Shown: one piece after another, positions 36,547-44,185 of the stretch | How positions within the stretch are numbered: position 1 is the first letter of the stretch | How the letters are laid out: each line of letters begins with the position of its first letter | Assembly: GCA_963813895.1 (NCBI GenBank) | Contig: CAWFAS010000001.1 | Coordinates: 496,001-560,000, forward strand | Length of the DNA stretch: 64,000 bases | Direction: 5' to 3' | Source of the DNA: DASZWJ01 sp963813895 | Lineage (GTDB): Bacteria; Pseudomonadota; Gammaproteobacteria; JAURND01 | Notes under the pieces: model-generated | The model's input: the letters and a program-made list of their open reading frames with translations, nothing else | The model's database searches: none | What the model was told of the DNA's origin: nothing | Position numbers and translations under genes: made by a program

Positions 36547-37737
36547 TCATCCTAATAAATAATCCACCGCCACCTGACACAATAATTCCGCTGCCAGTGG
36601 CAATAGCCCATCATTAAAATCATACTCAGCATTATGGCAGGAGGGTGTATTGATACCATTACCCATAAAAAAATAACTACCCGGAATTTTTTGCAGGTAG
36701 AACGCAAAATCTTCCGAAGCGCGTGCTGGCTGAGGTTTAGTTCGAACTTTCTCAGTTCCTAGCAAGCGTTTTGCTGTGGCAGTGACCAGGGCTGTTTCAG
36801 ATGCAGTATTTATCGTAGGTGGGATATAGTCCGTAAAAGTGATCTCCACTGCGGCGCCCTGTGCTTGCGCCAAATATTGTGCCATCGTCTGAATGCGTAG
36901 TTTAGCCAGGTCCCTTTGTTTTAGGCTGGCGGTGCGTATTGTGCCGCCCAATGTGGCGGTGGCAGGAACCACGTTGCGGCTAGTGCCGCTGTTAAATTCC
37001 GTTATCCGCATGACCACTGGCTCATCTGCGGTAGATAATTGCTGATTAATTATCGGAAATGTTTGTGCAATTGCAGAGCCAATCAAAATCGGATCAATGT
37101 TATGTTCTGGGGTTGCTGCATGTCCGCTTTTTCCATGGACAATGATCGTTATATGGGTATTTCCGGATAAAGCACTGCCTGTACGAGTGAGCACTGTGCC
37201 GGTCTCTATCCCCGGATGGTTGTGATAGGCGAAGATGGCATCAACAGTCGGATTCTCCAATATGCCGGCTGCTATCATTGCCGGCGCCCCTAATTTGCAG
37301 TTTTCTTCAGCTGGTTGGAAGATCAATTTCACTTTACCTCGGAACTGGTCTTTACAGAGGGTCAAAGCCTGTGCTGCGGCCAACAATGTAGCAACATGTC
37401 CATCATGGCCGCAAGCATGCATCTTCCCAGGGTGACGTGATTGATAGGATAAAGCGGTTTGTTCGCTGAGAGGCAAGGCATCCAGTTCGGCGCGTAACGC
37501 CACCGTTTTGCCTGGTTTCCCAGAATCTATGACGGCCACAACCCCAGTACCGGCGACACTAGAAACTACTGGCAGACCCATTGCTTGTAGTTCACGAGCC
37601 ACTAACGTCGCTGTATGTTGCTCTTCAAAGCCCAGTTCGGGATTAGCATGGATAGTATGTCGCAGTGCTATAAAATGGACGGCATTGGCAGAAATAATTT
37701 TTGCGAAGGATGGTTTAATGCCCATTGTGGTATGCAT
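36547..37737 (-). CDS. M20 family amidohydrolase (hippurate hydrolase / IAA-amino acid hydrolase-like)
   Basis: A 396-residue M20D metallo-amidohydrolase. Metal ligands are in MHACGHDGHVATLL (about 103-116), the catalytic Glu-Glu in IFQPAEENCKLGAPAMI, and the final His in a C-terminal region with MGNGINTPSCHNAEYDFND. The dimerisation domain (GKSGHAATPEHNIDPI) is intact. Such enzymes cleave N-acyl amino acids or aminoacyl conjugates; the actual substrate is unknown. It stands alone, about 140 bp from argS. Confidence 0.85.
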   Translation of the reverse strand: MHTTMGIKPSFAKIISANAVHFIALRHTIHANPELGFEEQHTATLVARELQAMGLPVVSSVAGTGVVAVIDSGKPGKTVALRAELDALPLSEQTALSYQSRHPGKMHACGHDGHVATLLAAAQALTLCKDQFRGKVKLIFQPAEENCKLGAPAMIAAGILENPTVDAIFAYHNHPGIETGTVLTRTGSALSGNTHITIIVHGKSGHAATPEHNIDPILIGSAIAQTFPIINQQLSTADEPVVMRITEFNSGTSRNVVPATATLGGTIRTASLKQRDLAKLRIQTMAQYLAQAQGAAVEITFTDYIPPTINTASETALVTATAKRLLGTEKVRTKPQPARASEDFAFYLQKIPGSYFFMGNGINTPSCHNAEYDFNDGLLPLAAELLCQVAVDYLLG

Positions 37738-38302
37738 ATGGGTTGCCTAGATTAAAGAGACCAGTGTTTACTGAATTTAGCGCCTCTTCGTCCGTGATTC
37801 AGTGCGATTTCATATTCTTTAGTAAGTATTCAGCCACTAGAATTTGGTTTTTGATTTAACGCGGCTTGCAGCATGGTTGTATATTTTTTATCTTGTTCGG
37901 TGATGATTTTTAAATTGGAAAATAAATGAGGTTAAAAAAAGAAAAAATAGCCGCTGCATAATTAATGCCAGCGGTGCATGTGCCAAAATTTTTTCGTTCC
38001 GTAAAGCCATAGGAGGTGCGGACTTTACTTTGCTGAGGACTATGTTTGGTTTTTTGCTTTGTACAGCTGTTCTTTTACCTTAGAGCTTATAAATATAGAT
38101 TTTGCAACTGACATGGAAAGTCTCCTTTGCATATATTTTGAGCCATAAAGCAGTTTGTCAGCATAGTATATTACGAAATTAATTTATTTTGCATTAAAGC
38201 ACGCGCGCAGGCGCCTGTCAAAACATTCCTTAAAACAAGTCGATGCAGCAAAAACCAAAGCACATAATAATACTTTAATAAAAAAGGCGTGTAATGTAAG
38301 TC
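37738..38302. other. 565-bp intergenic region
   Basis: No conserved gene recognised. The only coding-like signal is a short minus-strand frame at 38040-38114 with a strong ribosome-binding site (listed separately). There are homopolymer runs (AAAAAAAGAAAAAA near 37936) and no palindromic repeat. It separates divergent genes, so it probably carries both promoters. Confidence 0.6.
38040..38114 (-). CDS. Possible 24-residue peptide or frameshifted gene remnant
   Basis: ATG at 38114 preceded by an ideal AAGGAGA at 6 bp spacing encodes MSVAKSIFISSKVKEQLYKA and four more residues, then TAG. In the next frame the sequence continues without a stop for about 50 codons, through KVRTSYGFTERKNFGTCT and AGINYAAAIFSFFNL (down to about 37925). 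This looks like an old gene of about 70 codons broken by a frameshift, or a short peptide with a chance continuation. I do not recognise either part. Confidence 0.3.
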   Translation of the reverse strand: MSVAKSIFISSKVKEQLYKAKNQT

Positions 38303-39166
38303 ATGTTAAAAAAATCTTTGTATATAATTCTCATCGTTTACCTTGTAGCTTTATTGGCGGTTTATACCTTTCAAAGAAAGCTGCTCTATTTTCCAGCCGA
38401 CACTTATGTATCGCCGCAGGCTTTTAGTACATCTGGGAAGTTCAAGGAGCTGGTCGTTAAGACGCAAGATGGGTTTGATTTGAAAGGTTGGTATGCTCCA
38501 GCCAGCAGCAAAAATCTCACGCTGGTCTTTTTTCATGGCAATCGTGGCAGTTTACGGAGGACAGCCTTCGTGTCCGAGCCTTATATAGCAGCAGGTTATG
38601 GTTTTCTCCTGGCCGAATATCGTGGCTTTGGTGGAATGCCCGGAAGCCCTACAGAGCAGGGTCTTTATGCTGACGCGCGGGCTTTTATCAGAGGTCTGAT
38701 CGCGTCTGGCGTTAAAGAAAAAGATATCGTTCTCTTCGGACATTCTCTGGGAACAGGAGTCGTCACGCAAATGGCGAGAGAGTTTAATGTGCGGGGACTC
38801 ATTTTGTTTGCCCCCTATTTATCCATTCCCAAAATAGCGCAAATCCACTACCCGATTTTTCCTGTGGAATATTTGACCAAAGATCGTTATGAAAGTTTCA
38901 AAAAAATACCTGATATCCATGCGCCGATTCTTATAGCCCATGGGGGAAGGGACGCCATAATTCCGCCTGCGCAAGGAAAACAACTTTTTGACCTAGCTAA
39001 TGAACCCAAGGAGTTCCTTTTTATTCCTAATGCCCACCACAACGATTTATTGGCGAATGAATTTGTTGCTTCAAGTTTGGAATGGCTGCGCACACTTTCG
39101 CCGATCCTGAGGCTTTCAAGATCCCCACAGCTATTTCCCCCAGTTGAGCTAGATGAAGAGTATTAA
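38303..39166 (+). CDS. Membrane-anchored alpha/beta hydrolase (Bem46/YfhR-like)
   Basis: A 287-residue alpha/beta hydrolase with one N-terminal membrane segment (LYIILIVYLVALLAVYTF). The oxyanion region is FFHGNRG (about 75-81), the nucleophile elbow is FGHSLGTGV (about 150), the acid is in AHGGRDAIIP (about 214-223) and the catalytic His in PNAHHNDLL (about 246). This layout is that of the Bem46/ABHD13 group, serine hydrolases of unknown substrate. It has no operon partners and a weak ribosome-binding site. Confidence 0.85.
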   Translation: MLKKSLYIILIVYLVALLAVYTFQRKLLYFPADTYVSPQAFSTSGKFKELVVKTQDGFDLKGWYAPASSKNLTLVFFHGNRGSLRRTAFVSEPYIAAGYGFLLAEYRGFGGMPGSPTEQGLYADARAFIRGLIASGVKEKDIVLFGHSLGTGVVTQMAREFNVRGLILFAPYLSIPKIAQIHYPIFPVEYLTKDRYESFKKIPDIHAPILIAHGGRDAIIPPAQGKQLFDLANEPKEFLFIPNAHHNDLLANEFVASSLEWLRTLSPILRLSRSPQLFPPVELDEEY

Positions 39167-39659
39167 AGCAGTTTAGTTGAGTGTATCGTAAAAAATAAAA
39201 GGAGTTAGGGTTTCTGCTTCAATTCCGTTGGCCAAATCTTAAAATGTAAAGCGGTATGTGGGCAGCAAAAACTTTAGTTTGTGCTTCCATCGTACACCTC
39301 ATCATTTGATTGGTTTATAATCATAATTATACAGTATGATTGTAAATCAAGCATCCAGTCATGCTTCCCAAAATATAGATATTACCCATTCCTTAACAGC
39401 GAGTCGGAATGCTCTGCGCTTAGCGTTAAATGCGCCGGAGAACGATTTAAGTTGATCATTTATAATAAGCAAAAGCAAATTGCATGGGATAGAGCAAGTG
39501 CTATAGCCAGTGAAACCTAGGGTGGCGCAGACGATAGAAGAATTGGTGAAAACCGAGTGGGCTAGATAGCAGCTACTTAAATGCTATTCTATTAGCATAG
39601 GAAAATGCTATAATTTTAGTATAATAGAAATTATTTGAACACCTGTGAGGAAATTATTT
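39167..39659. other. 493-bp intergenic region before the Tyr/Asn-rich protein
   Basis: It holds no gene that I can support. A plus-strand open frame (39281-39520, GTG start) has no ribosome-binding site or recognisable motif, although its last part (CAGERFKLIIYNKQKQIAWD) reads like a degraded protein. The 3' end carries two TATAAT hexamers and a small hairpin (TAGCAT ... ATGCTA), listed as a promoter candidate. Confidence 0.5.
39609..39625 (+). promoter_or_regulatory. Two overlapping TATAAT -10 candidates
   Basis: Consensus TATAAT occurs at 39609-39614 and again at 39620-39625, 35-50 bp before the ATG at 39660. No good -35 element is visible upstream of either. The preceding TAGCAT-AGGAAA-ATGCTA hairpin overlaps the first one, so a regulator or an RNA structure may act here. 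Confidence 0.4.
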
Positions 39660-40235
39660 ATGCAAAAAAAAGGTTCATATCTGCTTAAACCAGTTGTTTT
39701 GGCGATTGGTCTGCTAGGATTGGCCCCGTTGGCTAGTGCTGCCGATTTTTACTATGGTGGCGTATATTATCCAAGTGTGGCTGCTTTTTGTTCATCGGCG
39801 GTGGTTCGCGCTATGTATGTTCCCCCCGCTTGGTATATTCCCCCCGCTTGCGTGCAGGCAGGGTATACAGAATATTATTATGGTCCCCCCAATGAGAATT
39901 ATATTTACTATAATAATGGAGCATACCCCAGTGGGACTACTTATGACTATAATAATGAAGCTGCTTACCCCAATTACTATTACAGCAATCCTAGCAATCC
40001 CAATAATGCTAATTATCATCCAAGCAATTCGAGCACCTATCAATATCCAAACTATACTAAATACAATGGGGCCTATGGTGGACATGAATACACTTCCCCC
40101 CATGCACCCAATAGCGAGGCTTACACTCATTCATACAACTCTTCCACACACCAGGGTCATGGTGAGGAATCTATAGGTAATTCAAATGTCTTTTATGGCC
40201 GGGGCCATTCGGTTACTGTGCATCATAATAGATAA
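39660..40235 (+). CDS. Exported Tyr/Asn/Pro/His-rich low-complexity protein
   Basis: A 191-residue protein with a clear signal peptide (KPVVLAIGLLGLAPLASA, cleavage before ADFYYGG). After two Cys (in FCSSAVV and PPACVQAG) it becomes low complexity: many Tyr, Asn, Ser, Pro and Gly with YYY, NNA and SNPSNPNN patterns, ending His-rich (GRGHSVTVHHNR). I recognise no family. The composition suggests an extracellular or surface protein, perhaps adhesive or cross-linked through tyrosines; this is speculation. The ATG at 39660 has GAGG 10 bp upstream. It has its own promoter candidate and a strong terminator, so it is a single-gene unit. Confidence 0.7.
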   Translation: MQKKGSYLLKPVVLAIGLLGLAPLASAADFYYGGVYYPSVAAFCSSAVVRAMYVPPAWYIPPACVQAGYTEYYYGPPNENYIYYNNGAYPSGTTYDYNNEAAYPNYYYSNPSNPNNANYHPSNSSTYQYPNYTKYNGAYGGHEYTSPHAPNSEAYTHSYNSSTHQGHGEESIGNSNVFYGRGHSVTVHHNR

Positions 40236-40262
40236 CCAAAAATTAACTTGGTAGTAAACAGC

Positions 40263-40290
40263 AAAAGCCCTTCGTTAGAAGGGCTTTTTT
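40263..40290 (+). terminator. Rho-independent terminator
   Basis: Stem AAGCCCTTC / GAAGGGCTT with loop GTTA, followed by a run of T (TTTTTT). It lies 28 bp after the stop of the Tyr/Asn-rich gene. This is the most classical terminator in the window. Confidence 0.9.
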
Positions 40291-40347
40291 ATAAAATTTG
40301 ACCAACAGCGGACGGGTCTTATTTGATTATCTTCTGTTAGGTCAAAC

Positions 40348-41823
40348 GTGACAGAAGGGAAGTCCCCCTATCTATTTTTCTTCGCATTCATAATGACAAA
40401 TCAAGCGGCCCCATACCGGCTTAACCAAAACAAATACGAGTTAGCCCTATTTATTTTTCGCCGTGATCTGCGCCTGGAGGATAATGCGGCTTTAATTGCT
40501 GCAAGTTTGCAAGCTAAACAAATTATTCCCTGTTTTATTTTCGATAGTTGTCAGGTTACGGCCAAGAACCCATATAAAAGTAAACATGCAATACAATTTA
40601 TGATTGAATCCCTGCGTGATTTAGAACGGCAGCTGCTCAAGCGTGGTGGAAGATTGTTTTTGTTTTATGGGACTACACAAAAAATAGTTACAAAATTGCT
40701 AAAAAATTTAGCAATTGAAGCGGTTTTCATCAATGCGGATTATACTCCTTTCAGCCAGGAGCGAGATGGTTTATTGGAGGAGGCCTGTCGTGAGCGCGCT
40801 GTAGAATTACATTTGTTTGATGATGTGCTGATTAATCCGCCCTATGCAGTAAAAAAGCAAAATAATACAAATTATGCTGTGTTTACAGCATATTGGAAAG
40901 TCGCTCAGAAAATGCCTGTGGCGTTGCCCCAGCAGTTAAATAACCCTAATTTTTTTTTAGATGAAATGGATCAGCCGTTAACCAGCGCCGAACTCTATCA
41001 TAAAGTATGCCCAATAAATAATGCTAAGCTTTATATTAGTGGCGGGCGCAGCAAAGCGCTGACTATTTTAACGCAGATGAAAAAATTTAAAGAATACGAA
41101 AAAAACCATAATATAGCTGCGCTTGATAATACCTGTCTTTCTGGGCATCTTAAATTTGGCACGGTTTCGGTGCGCGAGGTATTTCACAAAATAAAACATA
41201 CTCTCGGAGAGGCTCATCCCTTGCTGCGCCAATTATATTGGCGAGATTTTTATACCCAAATCGCTTTTCATGCGCCCTACGTGTTTGGTCATTCATTTCA
41301 AAAAAAATATGAACGACTATGGTGGAATACCGACCAGGTTGCATTTGCTAAGTGGTGTAGAGGTGAGACGGGATTTCCATTGGTTGATGCTGGGATGAGG
41401 CAGTTAAATAAAACTGGCTTTATGCATAACCGAGTGCGTATGGTGGTTGCTTGCTTTTTAATTAAGGATTTACATATTGATTGGCAATGGGGCGAACGCT
41501 ATTTTGCAAGAAATTTACTAGATTATGACCCCGCCGTGAACAATGGCAATTGGCAATGGTGTGCATCAACCGGGTGTGACCCGCAGCCTTGGTTCAGAAT
41601 TTTTAATCCCTGGTTGCAACAAAAAAAGTTTGATCCGCGGTGCATTTATATAAAGCGTTGGATAAATGAATTAAAAGAAGTTGATTCAAAAATTATCCAC
41701 CATTGGAATGAAAAAAAAGATTCAATTATACAAGGATACCCACGTCCTATGGTGGATCATTATCAGGAAGCCGCGCTTACTAAAAAGATTTTTATGGATG
41801 CAGGAAAAATGCCTGTTCAATAG
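40348..41823 (+). CDS. phrB: Deoxyribodipyrimidine photolyase
   Basis: A 491-residue DNA photolyase/cryptochrome protein that repairs cyclobutane pyrimidine dimers using light. The N-terminal antenna domain starts ALFIFRRDLRLEDNAALIAA. The FAD-binding domain has YWRDFYTQIA, TGFPLVDAGMRQLNKTGFMH NRVRM and the signature DYDPAVNNGNWQWCASTGCD (class I). The GTG start at 40348 has AGGT 7 bp upstream; an ATG at 40393 is possible but lacks a site. It has an unusually Lys/Asn-rich sequence compared with other genes here. Light repair in a supposed intracellular organism suggests a stage in water or in a surface-living host. Confidence 0.93.
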   Translation: MTEGKSPYLFFFAFIMTNQAAPYRLNQNKYELALFIFRRDLRLEDNAALIAASLQAKQIIPCFIFDSCQVTAKNPYKSKHAIQFMIESLRDLERQLLKRGGRLFLFYGTTQKIVTKLLKNLAIEAVFINADYTPFSQERDGLLEEACRERAVELHLFDDVLINPPYAVKKQNNTNYAVFTAYWKVAQKMPVALPQQLNNPNFFLDEMDQPLTSAELYHKVCPINNAKLYISGGRSKALTILTQMKKFKEYEKNHNIAALDNTCLSGHLKFGTVSVREVFHKIKHTLGEAHPLLRQLYWRDFYTQIAFHAPYVFGHSFQKKYERLWWNTDQVAFAKWCRGETGFPLVDAGMRQLNKTGFMHNRVRMVVACFLIKDLHIDWQWGERYFARNLLDYDPAVNNGNWQWCASTGCDPQPWFRIFNPWLQQKKFDPRCIYIKRWINELKEVDSKIIHHWNEKKDSIIQGYPRPMVDHYQEAALTKKIFMDAGKMPVQ

Positions 41824-41903
41824 CTGTCATCCTGAACGCAGTGAAGGATCTCCTTGAGGTGCTAACCAGATGGAGATCCTTCACTGCGTTCAGTGATGAC
41901 AGC
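41823..41903. repeat. Palindromic repeat family C, copy 2
   Basis: Arms GCTGTCATCCTGAACGCAGT / ACTGCGTTCAGTGATGACAGC (two extra bases on the right side) with inner stem GAAGGATCTCC / GGAGATCCTTC. A further partial end (ATTCAGGATGACAG) follows to 41919. It begins at the last base of the photolyase stop codon and fills a convergent junction. Confidence 0.93.
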
Positions 41904-41925
41904 CCATTCAGGATGACAGTAAATT

Positions 41926-42753
41926 TTAGCCGTTACATTGTACATTAATCCGCTGATGATCCAGGGCTGGAAATTTCTTTCTGGTTGCTTGTTGAAATCC
42001 TAGGTCAACCTTTGCGGTGATAACTCCTGGTCCTTCAGGTATTTCACTTAAAACTTTGCCCCAAGGATCAACGATCCTGCTATGCCCATAGGTAGCTTTC
42101 GTCGAGCTATGTTGCCCAGTCTGACAAGCGAAAATAAAATAACTAAGGCTTTCTATGGCGCGGCAGCGTGTCAGACTTTCCCAATGATCCTGACCTGTTT
42201 TTACGGTGAATGCGCAGGGCACAGCTATAATTTCAGCTCCTTGATTAACTAAGCATCTGAATAATTCAGGAAATCTAATATCATAACAAACCGCAAGACC
42301 TAATTTTCCGAATGGCGTATCTACCAATACGATCTCATTGCCTGGAGAAAATGCCTTCGATTCGCAGTAACTTTCTACTCCTGTAATGACCGTCACATCA
42401 AACAAATGAATTTTATCATAACGGGCGACGACTGCTCCTTGTTCATTGTAAACCAGGCACGCTGCGCGGGCTTTATTATTATCCGTGGTCTTGAGGGAGA
42501 TCGTTCCTCCTACTAACCAAATCTTATGCAGCTTAGCTTGTGCAGCTAAAAAGTTTTGTATCAAACCTTCGCCCAGTTCTTCCTGATGTTGCAATTTAAC
42601 ACTGTCCGCGACACCCATCAGAGGAAACATTTCAGGCAATACGGCCAATTGCGCGCCTTGGCTGGCTGCAATGGCTATCAGGCTGGAACAGTGGTTGAGA
42701 TTTTCTTGTAAATTAGCCGTAGAGGTCATCTGAATGGCGGAGACTATTGTCAT
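41926..42753 (-). CDS. Nitrilase-family carbon-nitrogen hydrolase (Nit1/YbeM-like, deaminated glutathione amidase type)
   Basis: A 275-residue amidase with the full Glu-Lys-Cys triad: Glu in VLPEMFP (about 42), Lys in RYDKIHLFDV (about 112) and Cys in LAVCYDIRFPELFR (about 152). The motif KIHLFDV and the CYDIRFPEL block place it with Nit1/NitA enzymes, which repair deaminated glutathione, rather than with true nitrilases. It is a single gene with a 0.9-kb gap upstream. Confidence 0.88.
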   Translation of the reverse strand: MTIVSAIQMTSTANLQENLNHCSSLIAIAASQGAQLAVLPEMFPLMGVADSVKLQHQEELGEGLIQNFLAAQAKLHKIWLVGGTISLKTTDNNKARAACLVYNEQGAVVARYDKIHLFDVTVITGVESYCESKAFSPGNEIVLVDTPFGKLGLAVCYDIRFPELFRCLVNQGAEIIAVPCAFTVKTGQDHWESLTRCRAIESLSYFIFACQTGQHSSTKATYGHSRIVDPWGKVLSEIPEGPGVITAKVDLGFQQATRKKFPALDHQRINVQCNG

Positions 42754-42825
42754 AGGGTGCCTACTTAATAAAATAGTTAGGAAGTTTTTAAAATCTTTGC
42801 AAATTAAATTTCAACGCTTCGAGTA

Positions 42826-42841
42826 TATACCCGATACACTT
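42826..42841. repeat. Half copy of short dispersed repeat family F
   Basis: TATACCCGATACACTT is the inverse complement of the right part of the 30-bp repeat at 44098 and 47321. It lies 73 bp upstream of the nitrilase-family gene. Confidence 0.75.
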
Positions 42842-43078
42842 TGTATTAAAACTCAAACTAGGCTGGGATTAGGATAAAAAATGTGTCCTATACTTTTAAC
42901 ATTTTCCGGCTAAAGACTACATTTTTAAATAGATAATTATGTTGTAATGATGGTCGAACTCGCAGGTTAATAGGGAAATCTTAGGATAATACCCTCCAAG
43001 GAGGGAGCCGCGGACGGAACTGAGCGTTAAGGCCCGAATGACCTGAGTGATATGTTTTGGACAATGTGAGTTGAAATT

Positions 43079-43240
43079 ATGTTCGCTGATCTGCCAACGC
43101 CAATACAACAAAAAATATTAAGTTATCTTGCAACCGATAATTTTCGGGCCGCTAAAGAACTACATGATGACTTTATTTTGAAAAACAAACAACGTTGTCA
43201 CGATAAAGATGCTGATTGCGACGATGAAATAGAAGATTAA
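43079..43240 (+). CDS. 53-residue protein with F-box-like N-terminus (candidate)
   Basis: ATG FAD-LPTPIQQKILSYLATDNF then RAAKELHDDFILKN; the C-terminus is charged (HDKDADCDDEIED). The N-terminal 35 residues fit the F-box pattern LP-x5-KIL-x-YL-x3-(D/N)(F/L)-x-A, the motif that binds Skp1 of host ubiquitin ligases and is known in Legionella effectors such as AnkB. An in-frame stop lies 10 bp before the ATG, and the Shine-Dalgarno is weak (GAG). It could be a whole micro-protein, the 5' remnant of a larger effector, or chance. I give it moderate-low confidence. Confidence 0.4.
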   Translation: MFADLPTPIQQKILSYLATDNFRAAKELHDDFILKNKQRCHDKDADCDDEIED

Positions 43241-43252
43241 ATTCAATCTAAA

Positions 43253-43478
43253 ATCGGAGCCGCGCGCTTCAGCAAGCGTTGCCCAAGTTTTAGCAATCAT
43301 TATCCTCTCTAAAGTACCTCGCTTCCAAAACATACCAACCTGAAAAAATACCTCTCCCTACTCAAGCAAGCCTTGCTTTTAGTTTTGAAATACTCCACAA
43401 AACATAATCCTAGTGATATACCCCATCAACGAGCGCTGTACAGCTCGTATAGCGCTTGCTGACGTCTGCGGCTCGGAT
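43253..43478. repeat. Imperfect inverted pair with GAGCCGC core
   Basis: 26-bp segments at 43253-43278 (starts ATCGGAGCCGCGCGC) and 43453-43478 are inverse complements at most positions, 174 bp apart. The GAGCCGCG core recalls the ends of family A, so this may be a diverged relative. Confidence 0.55.
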
Positions 43479-43572
43479 TTCTTCTTTTGCATGAAAAAGC
43501 GTATGTGAAATACTGTCCCCAAAATCAAATTTTTCTTTGCTTTCATCGATAGATTTGCTGCCAGGTAATATA

Positions 43573-43640
43573 CAAAAAGGGCTAAGCAAAGCTGTCATCC
43601 TGAACGAGTGAAGGATGACAGCTTTGCTTAGCCCTTTTTG
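43573..43640. terminator. Long perfect hairpin, family C-related, likely terminator of the bufferin-like gene
   Basis: Arms CAAAAAGGGCTAAGCAAAGC-TGTCATCCT and exact complement, 29 bp each, with a 10-bp loop GAACGAGTGA. Read on the minus strand the stem ends in CCCTTTTTG, so it can act as an intrinsic terminator 16 bp after the gene at 43656-44060. The GTCATCCT part is the family C end. Confidence 0.75.
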
Positions 43641-43655
43641 TGAGATTGAGTAAAT

Positions 43656-44060
43656 TTATTGAGATGAGCCCATGCCGGTTGCGCTGGTATTTGCACCATT
43701 ATTGTTGGTGCCGGTAGTCATTCCGGTAGCATTGGGATTTGCACCGTTATTATAGGTGCCGGTAGTCATTCCAGTAGTCTGGGCATTATTGTTTGTTGCA
43801 GCTGGGTCAGTCTCGCTTCCCCCTGCCTTTAAACAACCTGATTTACTCTTCAATAAAAAGCCTTTACCTTTACAGCTGTTCTGGCCTTTGCAAGAATTAC
43901 TTAAAGTTTTACATGCGCTTTGTCCTTTGCAGGAATTAACGCCAAAGCATTCCACTTTTGAATTTGAATGAGCTAATGCCAATGTAACGGGAGCTGCAGC
44001 GAAGGTCAGTGCCACAGTGGTAGCCATAGTGGCCCCGAGTAAATTTTTCCTGATATTCAT
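43656..44060 (-). CDS. Cys-rich exported protein resembling BufA2-type bufferin metallophores
   Basis: A 134-residue protein. It has a signal peptide (GATMATTVALTFAAAPVTLALA, about 9-30) and a Cys-rich core ECFGVNSCKGQSACK ... NSCKGQNSCKGKGF ... SGCLKAGG with six Cys. The CKGQ..CK..N.CKGQN.CKG.GF pattern is that of periplasmic bufferin-type (BufA2) precursors, whose Cys residues can be modified by BufB (DUF692/MNIO) to bind copper. The C-terminal third is a repeat of TGMTTGT-NNGAN (two copies) ending in GMGSSQ. The ATG at 44060 has a perfect AAGGAG 6 bp upstream. No BufB/BufC gene is next to it. Confidence 0.7.
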   Translation of the reverse strand: MNIRKNLLGATMATTVALTFAAAPVTLALAHSNSKVECFGVNSCKGQSACKTLSNSCKGQNSCKGKGFLLKSKSGCLKAGGSETDPAATNNNAQTTGMTTGTYNNGANPNATGMTTGTNNNGANTSATGMGSSQ

Positions 44061-44097
44061 AAAAACTCCTTTTAAAATGAATGTTATAAGACAAGTT

Positions 44098-44127
44098 ATA
44101 CCCGAAATCCTAAGTGTATCGGGTATA
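44098..44127. repeat. Short dispersed inverted repeat, family F, copy 1
   Basis: ATACCCGA-AATCCTAAGTGTA-TCGGGTATA: an inverted pair ATACCCGA/TCGGGTAT around a 13-bp centre. It lies 38 bp before the start of the bufferin-like gene. A near-identical copy is at 47321 and a half at 42826; a weaker match is at 63172. Confidence 0.85.
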
Positions 44128-44185
44128 CATTGTACCGGAAATTCAATCAAAATAAAAATGTGGATCAATTTCGGTAATTTATTCT

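Larger units (their letters stand above)
42754..43655. other. 0.9-kb gene-poor region with repeats and a micro-ORF
   Basis: Contains, in order: a half copy of the CCGATACACTT repeat (42826-42841), an F-box-like micro-ORF (43079-43240), an imperfect 26-bp inverted pair (43253 and 43453), and the long hairpin at 43573. Two further open frames (minus strand, 42917-43111 and 43410-43598) have no ribosome-binding site or known motif and overlap the repeats. The region looks like decayed accessory DNA. Confidence 0.6.

Noticed and set aside
39281..39520. 79-codon frame in the gap before the Tyr/Asn-rich gene
   Set aside because: GTG start, no ribosome-binding site, odd hydrophobic start and no recognisable domain; described only as part of the intergenic region.
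39736..40176. Second frame in the Tyr/Asn-rich gene (Ile/Met/Pro-rich, 146 codons) and an antisense frame at 39792-40130
   Set aside because: Shadows of a biased low-complexity coding sequence; only frame 39660 has a signal peptide and ribosome-binding site.
42917..43111. 64-codon minus-strand frame overlapping the F-box-like ORF
   Set aside because: No motif and no Shine-Dalgarno; overlaps a better candidate.
43410..43598. 62-codon minus-strand frame starting inside the long hairpin
   Set aside because: Its first codons are repeat sequence and its end overlaps another inverted repeat; no ribosome-binding site.
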